Below, piece after piece: positions 57,955-64,000 of a stretch of 64,000 bases of DNA. The notes under the pieces are model-generated. The model saw only the letters and a program-made list of their open reading frames with translations. It did no database searches and was not told the origin of the DNA. The position numbers and the translations under genes were made by a program. The stretch comes from Pseudomonas viridiflava (GTDB taxonomy: Bacteria > Pseudomonadota > Gammaproteobacteria > Pseudomonadales > Pseudomonadaceae), in contig NZ_UTIQ01000001.1 of the NCBI RefSeq assembly GCF_900582625.1, positions 124,001 to 188,000 on the forward strand, read 5' to 3'. Position 1 is the stretch's first letter, and every line of letters begins with the position of its first letter.

Positions 57955-59049
57955 ATGTCGATACGTCCCGCTGCCCTTCTCTCTCTCGCTGCCAGCGCGC
58001 TGGTGCTATCTGGCTGCGGCCAGCCGCCGCAAAACGATCCACGCGTGGCCGACCCGTTGGTGAGCACGGCGCTGGTGCGGCCCGACACCTCGCGCAGCCA
58101 AACCTTTACCGGCGTGGTGGCTGCGCGGGTGCAAAGCGATTTGGGGTTTCGCGTGTCGGGCAAGGTGGTTCAGCGCCTGGTGGATGTGGGCCAGCGGGTG
58201 CGCAAGGGGCAGACGCTGATGAAGATCGACCCGGTTGATCTGAACCTTGCCATCACTAACCAGAAAGGCGCGGTGGCCGCCGCCAAAGCACGCTTTGTGC
58301 AGGCGCAAGCGGATGAAGCGCGGTTGCGCACGCTGGTGACGGCCGGGGCCATTTCGGCGATGAGTTACGACCAGTCGGTCGCCGCGCTGAACAGTGCCAA
58401 GGCGCAGGTCGACGCCGCGCAAGCGCAGGCCGATGTCGCCGCCAATGCCAGCCTCTATGCCGAGCTAAAAGCTGACGTCGACGGCTTGGTGGTCAACACC
58501 GCTGCCGAGCCCGGGCAAGTGGTAACGGCTGGACAAACGGTGGTGCAACTGGCTAAAGACGGCGCCCGCGAGGCCGCCATCGAACTGCCGGAAACCCTGC
58601 GCCCCGCCCTGCAATCTCGCGCCGACGCGCAGCTGTATGGCAGCCAGGGCCAGCCGGCCGGCGCCACGCTGCGCGAGCTGTCGGAAGCGGCCAATCCCAT
58701 CACCCGCACCTTCGCTGCCCGTTACGTATTGGACGACACGCTGAACAACGCGCCATTGGGCGCCACCATCAAAATCACCTTGCGCGGCGACCCGGCGAAC
58801 ACTTCAGCGGCACTGACTGTGCCCCTCAGCGCCCTGCGCAATGACGGCGGCGCGTACAGCGTGTGGGTGGTCGACCCTGTGGCGCTGACGTTGCAGGCAC
58901 GGCCCGTCACCGTCATCGGCCTGAGCCTTGAAACCGCGCGCATCAGCGGCGAACTGAAAGCCGGCGAAACTGTGGTGGCACTGGGCACGCACTTGCTGCA
59001 CGCCAACCAGAAAGTGCGCCTGGGTAATGCGCTGGCGGTGACGCCATGA
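57955..59049 (+). CDS. RND efflux periplasmic adaptor lipoprotein
   Basis: 364 residues with a lipoprotein signal (ALVLSGC, lipobox). The membrane-fusion pattern is clear: VVAARVQSDLGFRVSGKVVQ then RLVDVGQRVRKGQTLMKIDP (lipoyl-like half), an alpha-hairpin (about 100-165), and the second lipoyl half LKADVDGLVVNTAAEPGQVV. It joins the inner membrane pump to the outer membrane channel. It has a GGAGC box and overlaps the pump gene by four bases (ATGA). Confidence 0.9.
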   Translation: MSIRPAALLSLAASALVLSGCGQPPQNDPRVADPLVSTALVRPDTSRSQTFTGVVAARVQSDLGFRVSGKVVQRLVDVGQRVRKGQTLMKIDPVDLNLAITNQKGAVAAAKARFVQAQADEARLRTLVTAGAISAMSYDQSVAALNSAKAQVDAAQAQADVAANASLYAELKADVDGLVVNTAAEPGQVVTAGQTVVQLAKDGAREAAIELPETLRPALQSRADAQLYGSQGQPAGATLRELSEAANPITRTFAARYVLDDTLNNAPLGATIKITLRGDPANTSAALTVPLSALRNDGGAYSVWVVDPVALTLQARPVTVIGLSLETARISGELKAGETVVALGTHLLHANQKVRLGNALAVTP

Positions 59050-62000
59050 GTGGTTTCAACCTTTCCGCGCTGGCGGTACGCGAACGCTCGGTCACGCTGT
59101 TTTTGATTATGGCCGTCACCCTTGCCGGCCTGATCGCCTTTATGAAACTGGGCCGCGCCGAAGACCCCGCCTTCACCGTCAAGGTGATGACCGTCACGGC
59201 CGTGTGGCCTGGCGCCACGGCGCAAGACATGCAAAACCTGGTGGCCGAGCCGCTGGAAAAGCGCCTGCAAGAACTCAAGTGGTACGACCGCGTGGAAACC
59301 ATCACCCGCCCCGGCCTGGCGCTGATGACCCTGACGTTGCTCGACACCACGCCGCCTGCCGCGGTGCCCGATCAGTTTTATCAGGCACGCAAAAAGCTCT
59401 TCGACGAAACTCGCAAGTTGCCGCAAGGCGTGCTCGGGCCGTTTGTGAACGACGAGTATTCCGACGTGTCGTTTGCCCTGTATGCGCTGAAAGCCCATGG
59501 CCTGCCGCAGCGCTTTCTGGCGCGCCAGGCCGAGGACATTCGCCAGCAGGTGCTGCAAGTGCCGGGGGTGAAGAAAGTCGACATTCTCGGCGAGCGGCCC
59601 GAGCGAATTTTCGTTGAGTTCTCCTATGCCCGCCTGACCACCCTGGGCGTGAGCCCGCAGGCGATTTTCGATCAGTTGCACAACCAGAACGCGATCACGC
59701 CGGCCGGCTCCATCGAAACCAAAGGCCCGCAAGTATTTGTGCGCCTGGACGGCGCCTTCGATGATCTGGAGAAAATCCGCAACACGCCTATCGCCGCCTC
59801 CCAAGGCCGCACGCTCAAGCTCAGCGACGTGGCCGAGGTGAAGCGCGGTTACGAAGACCCGGCCACGTTTTTAATCCGCCACAACGACGAAGACGCCCTG
59901 GTGCTCAGCGTAGTGATGAAGGAGGGCTGGAACGGCCTGGACCTGGGCAAATCGCTGAAGGCCGAGGAGCAGAAAATTTCTGCCAACCTAGCGCAAGGCA
60001 TCAGCTTTACCAAGGTGACGGACCAGGCGGTGAACATCACCGAGTCGGTCGATGAATTCATGATCAAGTTCGTCGTCGCGCTCGCCGTGGTGATGATCGT
60101 CAGCCTGCTCAGCCTCGGCTGGCGGGTCGGCATTGTGGTGGCGGCCGCTGTGCCGCTGACGCTGGCCGCCGTGCTGATCGTGATGCTGGCCACCGACCGG
60201 GTGTTCGACCGCATCACCCTGGGCGCATTGATTCTAGGCCTCGGCCTTTTAGTGGACGACGCCATCATCGCCATCGAAATCATGGTGGTGAAACTGGAGG
60301 AAGGCTATTCGCGGGTGGCGGCGGCGTCTTACGCCTGGAGCCACACGGCAGCGCCGATGCTGGCAGGCACGCTGGTGACCGTGATCGGCCTGATGCCGGT
60401 AGGTTTTGCCCGCTCCACGGCGGGCGAATATGCCGGCAATATTTTCTGGATTGTTGGTTTTGCACTGATCATCTCGTGGGTGGTGGCGGTGTTTTTCACC
60501 CCCTACCTGGGCGTCAAGCTTTTGCCGGACATCAAGAAAATCGAGGGCGGCCACGCGGCCATTTATTCCACGCCGAACTTTCAGCGCCTGCGCCGGCTAG
60601 TGAGCGGCGCCATCAAGCACAAATTCCTGGTGGCAGGCAGCGTGCTCGGGCTGTTCGTGCTCGCGGTGGTGGGCATGGGCGCGGTGAAGCAACAGTTTTT
60701 TCCAAGCTCCGACCGCCCCGAGTTATTGATTGAAGTGCAACTGCCCGAAGGCACCTCGATCAACACCACCAGCGAGGCAACGAAAAAGGTCGAAGCGTGG
60801 CTCAAGGCCCAGCCGGAGGCGAAGATCGTCACCAGTTATATCGGTCAGGGCGCGCCGCGGTTTTTCCTCTCGTACAACCCAGAGCTGCCCGACCCCTCGT
60901 TCGCCAAAATCATTGTGCTGACCGACGACCAGACGGCCCGCGACACCCTGAAACAGCGCATGCGCGTGGCGGTGGAAAACCAGCTGGCGCCCGAAGCGCG
61001 GGTGCGCGTCACCCAACTGGTGTTCGGTCCGTACACACGCTTCCCGGTGGAGTTTCGCGTCATGGGCCCAGACGCCGAGAAGCTGCGCGGCATCGCCCAG
61101 CAGGTGGCCGAGGTGATGCGCCACAACCCGAACATGCGCCAGGTGAATACCGACTGGTCGGAGAAACAACCGACCCTGCATTTCGTGCTCGACCAAGACC
61201 GTTTGCAGGTCATGGGCCTGACCTCCGCCGAGGCTTCGCAACAGCTGCAGTTTCTGCTGACCGGCACCACCGTGACGCAAGTGCGTGAAGACATTCGTAC
61301 CGTGGACGTGATGGCGCGCACCGGCGATGAAGAACGCCTGGACCCCTCGCGTATGGAAGACATGACGCTGACCAGCCGCACCGGCCAGCGCGTGCCGATC
61401 CGCCAGATTGGCCATGTTGAAGTGCGCGCCGAAGACCCGGTTCTGAAACGCCGCAACCGCATGCCGACCATCACCGTGCGCGGCGATATCAACGAGCAGA
61501 TGCAGCCGCCGCAGGTGTCGATGCAGGTGCTGGCCGAACTGAAGCCGGTGATCGACACCCTGCCCCTGGGCTATCAGATTCAAATGGGCGGCAACGTCGA
61601 AGAATCACTCAAGGCCAACAAGGCGCTGGCACCGATTTTCCCAATCATGCTGCTGTTCACCCTGGTGGTGATCATGATTCAGGTGCGCAGTTTTGCCGCC
61701 ATGACCATGGTGGTGCTCACCGCGCCCCTGGGCCTGGTGGGCACGGTGCCGGTGCTGCTGCTGTTCAACCAGCCGTTTGGCTTTAACGCGATTCTCGGAT
61801 TGATTGGCCTGTCGGGCATTCTGATGCGCAACACGCTGATTCTGATTGGTCAGATTCACACCAATCAGGCAGAAGGGCTCGACCCGTACCACGCCGCCGT
61901 CGAGGCCACGGTGCAACGCGCGCGACCGGTAGTGCTGACGGCGCTGGCTGCGGTGCTGGCGTTTATTCCGCTGACGTTCTCGGTGTTCTGGGGCTCGATG

Positions 62001-62144
62001 GCCTACACGCTGATTGGCGGCACGGCCATCGGCACGGTGCTGACGCTGCTGTTCCTGCCGGCGCTGTATGCGATCTGGTTCAAGATCAAACCGCCGCCGG
62101 CCCACGCACCAGCAGCGTCGGCAGCGCAACCCGCCGCCAGCTGA
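59046..62144 (+). CDS. RND-family efflux pump, inner membrane permease
   Basis: 1032 residues with 12 membrane helices and two large periplasmic loops. The proton-relay helix 4 contains GLGLLVDDAIIAIEIMVVKL with the Asp pair, and helix 10-11 has GLSGILMRNTLILIGQIHTN. The N-terminus (LSALAVRERSVTLFLIMAVT) and the sequence VWPGATAQDMQNLVAEPLEK fit the AcrB-like hydrophobe exporters, in a branch some way from MexB. It is co-translated with the adaptor. Together with the lipoprotein channel it forms a tripartite drug or solvent exporter. Confidence 0.92.
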   Translation: MSGFNLSALAVRERSVTLFLIMAVTLAGLIAFMKLGRAEDPAFTVKVMTVTAVWPGATAQDMQNLVAEPLEKRLQELKWYDRVETITRPGLALMTLTLLDTTPPAAVPDQFYQARKKLFDETRKLPQGVLGPFVNDEYSDVSFALYALKAHGLPQRFLARQAEDIRQQVLQVPGVKKVDILGERPERIFVEFSYARLTTLGVSPQAIFDQLHNQNAITPAGSIETKGPQVFVRLDGAFDDLEKIRNTPIAASQGRTLKLSDVAEVKRGYEDPATFLIRHNDEDALVLSVVMKEGWNGLDLGKSLKAEEQKISANLAQGISFTKVTDQAVNITESVDEFMIKFVVALAVVMIVSLLSLGWRVGIVVAAAVPLTLAAVLIVMLATDRVFDRITLGALILGLGLLVDDAIIAIEIMVVKLEEGYSRVAAASYAWSHTAAPMLAGTLVTVIGLMPVGFARSTAGEYAGNIFWIVGFALIISWVVAVFFTPYLGVKLLPDIKKIEGGHAAIYSTPNFQRLRRLVSGAIKHKFLVAGSVLGLFVLAVVGMGAVKQQFFPSSDRPELLIEVQLPEGTSINTTSEATKKVEAWLKAQPEAKIVTSYIGQGAPRFFLSYNPELPDPSFAKIIVLTDDQTARDTLKQRMRVAVENQLAPEARVRVTQLVFGPYTRFPVEFRVMGPDAEKLRGIAQQVAEVMRHNPNMRQVNTDWSEKQPTLHFVLDQDRLQVMGLTSAEASQQLQFLLTGTTVTQVREDIRTVDVMARTGDEERLDPSRMEDMTLTSRTGQRVPIRQIGHVEVRAEDPVLKRRNRMPTITVRGDINEQMQPPQVSMQVLAELKPVIDTLPLGYQIQMGGNVEESLKANKALAPIFPIMLLFTLVVIMIQVRSFAAMTMVVLTAPLGLVGTVPVLLLFNQPFGFNAILGLIGLSGILMRNTLILIGQIHTNQAEGLDPYHAAVEATVQRARPVVLTALAAVLAFIPLTFSVFWGSMAYTLIGGTAIGTVLTLLFLPALYAIWFKIKPPPAHAPAASAAQPAAS

Positions 62145-62240
62145 GCGCATTAAGCGGGCGTTGCCGACGCGGCGCCCGCTGGCCGGTTTGCGCTAGAATC
62201 GCCCACCTGCCACCGGCTCCCTTATTCAGTTACCAGGCCT

Positions 62241-62873
62241 ATGCACAGCGAACTCGACTCCAGCGCCCTTCCCACCTCCGGCCAACGCGGCCCGGCGGAG
62301 CATGATCGCCGCGCGCAGATCATCGCCGTGGCGGAAGGCTTGTTTCGCGAGTTCGGCTACCGCAAAACGTCGGTGGCCGACATCGGTAAAGCCCTGGGCA
62401 TTTCCACGGCGTACATCTACCGTTTCTTCGAATCCAAACAAGCCATCGGCGAAGCCATCTGCGCGCACACGCTGGAGAAGATGGGCGACAAATTACGCGC
62501 CATTGCCGATCAAGATTTATCCGCCACCCGGCGCCTGCGTCTGTTTATGAAAAGCGCGCTGAAATTCAGCTACGACTTGCTGGTGGTCGAGCGCCGCGTG
62601 AATGAAGTGGTGGTCGAAGCCATTAATGGCGACTGGTGCACCGCCGCCGGCCACCAGGCGCAGCTCTACGCGATTCTTGAACGCCTGGCCGATGACGGCC
62701 GCAAAGCCGGCGAATTCGAAAAGAAGACGCCGCTGGATGAAGTTACCGACGGCCTGGCCGAAATGATCTTGCCGTACACCAACGCCCATTGCCTTAACCA
62801 ACGTTCTTGGGAAGACCTGGAGAAAGGCGTCAACGCGGCGACCAATCTGATGCTGCGCAGCCTGGCGCCCTGA
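62241..62873 (+). CDS. TetR-family regulator, probably of the RND operon
   Basis: 210 residues. The DNA-binding domain is RAQIIAVAEGLFREFGYRKT then SVADIGKALGISTAYIYRFF, a standard TetR helix-turn-helix. The rest is a ligand-binding domain with a TetR C-terminal pattern (VVVEAINGDWCTAAGHQAQL). It follows the pump gene by 96 bases on the same strand, which suggests it belongs to the same unit and controls it. Confidence 0.88.
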   Translation: MHSELDSSALPTSGQRGPAEHDRRAQIIAVAEGLFREFGYRKTSVADIGKALGISTAYIYRFFESKQAIGEAICAHTLEKMGDKLRAIADQDLSATRRLRLFMKSALKFSYDLLVVERRVNEVVVEAINGDWCTAAGHQAQLYAILERLADDGRKAGEFEKKTPLDEVTDGLAEMILPYTNAHCLNQRSWEDLEKGVNAATNLMLRSLAP

Positions 62874-62880
62874 GCGCCGC

Positions 62881-62925
62881 TGGTCTCCCCTCGCCCGCTT
62901 GCGGGAGAGGGGCTGGGGGTGAGGG
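62881..62925. repeat. Common CCCTCGCCCGC / GCGGGAGAGGG hairpin repeat
   Basis: CCCCTCGCCCGCTTGCGGGA then GAGGGGCTGGGGGTGAGGGC. It forms a strong hairpin in the convergent gap between tetR and the MFS gene and may end both transcripts. There is no T-run. Confidence 0.6.
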
Positions 62926-62951
62926 CCGGCCGCAACGAAGATCCCACCTCA

Positions 62952-64000
62952 TCAACGCGTCACGACCCAAAACCCCATCGCCACCGCACTGATCCCCGCC
63001 CCCAACCCGCACACACCCTGCCACCCAGCGCTCGCATACACCCACGTGGTAGCCAAGGCCCCCGCGCCACTGCCCACGGCATAAAACAGCATGTACACAC
63101 CGATCAGCCGGCCCGGCGCCTGCGGATGGTTACGCAAGATCAGGCTTTGATTGGTTACGTGCAGCATCTGGCCGCCGAGGTCGAGCAGCACGATGCCGAG
63201 CATCAACGCCCAGAGCGACGTATCCAGCATCGACAACGGCCACCACGCCAGCAGCAGCGCCAGCAAGGCGGCAAAGGTGCTGCGCTCGGCGAACCCTCTG
63301 TCCGCCCAGGCGCCGGCGCGAAACGCCGCCAGCGCGCCGATCACGCCAACCAGGCCGAACGCGCCAATGGCCGTGTGGGAAAACCCATAGGGCGGCGCGC
63401 TCAGCGGTAGCACCAAGGCACTCCAGAAAACGTTCAACGCCGCGAACATGAAAAACGCCAACATGCCGCGCGTTTGCAGCACGCGGTCATGGCGTAACAG
63501 GCGGAGCATCGAACCGAGCAATTGCCGATAACCCAGCGTCACCGGTACCCGTGTCGGCTGCGGTAGACAGCGCCAGAGTGCGACGGCGAGCGTGAGCATC
63601 AAAATCGCCGCCAGCCCGTACACCCAACGCCACCCGGCCAGGTCACTGACCGCCCCGGCATACACCCGCGCCAGCAACAAGCCGACAAACACGCCGCCCT
63701 GCGCCGCCCCGACCACCCGCCCCTGCTCATGGTCGCTGGCAGTGCTGGCGGCCAGCGCAATCAGGCCCTGGGTCATGGCCGTGCCCAACAGGCCAATGAC
63801 CAACATGGCGCCGAGCAACAGCGCCGTGCTGTCGGCCACGGCGACCGCAACCAAGGCCAGCACCAAGGCGGCTAGCTGCACGAGCATTAGTTGGCGCCGG
63901 TCCACGCGATCACCCAGCGGCACCAGCAACAACAGCGCCAACGCACAGCCGATTTGCGTGGCGGTAATCACCCCGCCGACGCTGGCGTGGCTGATAGCGA
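62952..64000 (-). CDS. MFS transporter (incomplete at the window edge)
   Basis: At least 349 residues; the frame is open to the right end (SHASVGGVITATQIGCALAL), so the start lies outside the window. Nine or more hydrophobic helices are visible. The loop 2-3 motif is GDRVDRRQL and the segment RVVGAAQGGVFVGLLLARVY matches helix 4-5 of sugar or drug-efflux-like MFS proteins. A GTG at 63971 could be mistaken for a start, but it lies inside helix 2. The substrate is unknown. Confidence 0.82.
   Translation of the reverse strand, partial: AISHASVGGVITATQIGCALALLLLVPLGDRVDRRQLMLVQLAALVLALVAVAVADSTALLLGAMLVIGLLGTAMTQGLIALAASTASDHEQGRVVGAAQGGVFVGLLLARVYAGAVSDLAGWRWVYGLAAILMLTLAVALWRCLPQPTRVPVTLGYRQLLGSMLRLLRHDRVLQTRGMLAFFMFAALNVFWSALVLPLSAPPYGFSHTAIGAFGLVGVIGALAAFRAGAWADRGFAERSTFAALLALLLAWWPLSMLDTSLWALMLGIVLLDLGGQMLHVTNQSLILRNHPQAPGRLIGVYMLFYAVGSGAGALATTWVYASAGWQGVCGLGAGISAVAMGFWVVTR

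Noticed and set aside
63943..63971. GTG at 63971 as the start of the last MFS gene
   Set aside because: The frame stays open to the window edge and the upstream codons encode conserved-looking transporter sequence, so the gene is truncated by the window.

Overview
The window is chromosomal DNA of a gammaproteobacterium, almost certainly a Pseudomonas. The evidence is a GC-rich coding background, paired REP elements (GTGGGAGCGGC / GCCGCGATGC) near 55.6 and 56.2 kb, a DUF3077 gene, a DUF1652-like gene, and many LysR/AraC/TetR-regulated small operons. I saw no rRNA, tRNA, CRISPR array, prophage or conjugation genes.

Region 1 (about 1-29.3 kb) is accessory and mosaic. It contains a quinone-oxidoreductase-like MDR enzyme, a LysR regulator, an exported acetoacetate-decarboxylase-family protein and an epimerase-like protein. 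A tight operon (Baeyer-Villiger-type monooxygenase, alpha/beta hydrolase, short-chain dehydrogenase) is read divergently from a TetR regulator over two spaced operator-like palindromes. A cupin/MFS pair is divergent from a LysR gene. A block of about 6 kb lies between two 219-bp near-identical direct repeats. It carries an IS3 remnant, a chimeric zinc-ribbon ORF, a single-HKD PLD-type nuclease, a soluble double-PAS chemoreceptor, a SUKH (SMI1/KNR4) protein and an AraC-GyrI regulator. Further on are an SDR, membrane proteins, an ankyrin-repeat protein, a LysR/cupin divergent pair, a glyoxalase-fold protein, an AT-rich membrane protein bracketed by inverted palindromes, a SleB-type cell wall hydrolase, and a DUF3077 gene preceded by a strongly folded leader. 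Two families of intergenic palindromic repeats, about nine places each, occur in this half and were not seen further right.

Region 2 (30-46.6 kb) is dominated by a leftward gene set: MoxR ATPase, DUF58, DUF4381, BatA, BatB/C and BatD, then an exported HAD phosphatase, a periplasmic sulfatase and a membrane-fused spermidine-synthase-like protein. It is flanked by a FadL-type outer membrane channel and an exported octaheme cytochrome/TPR protein. The MoxR/VWA proteins probably act as an ATP-driven maturation or chaperone module for the envelope. The link to the sulfatase and cytochrome is inferred from neighbourhood only.

Region 3 (46.7-64 kb) holds a large GAF/PAS hybrid histidine kinase, an HMCES/YedK-type abasic-site protein, a GAF histidine kinase, a GlxA-type regulator divergent from an HD-domain hydrolase, and a stand-alone FabF-type ketosynthase. 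A repeat-rich 840-bp gap follows, then an RND efflux system (outer membrane lipoprotein on one strand, adaptor and pump divergent) with a TetR regulator. An MFS transporter runs off the right edge.
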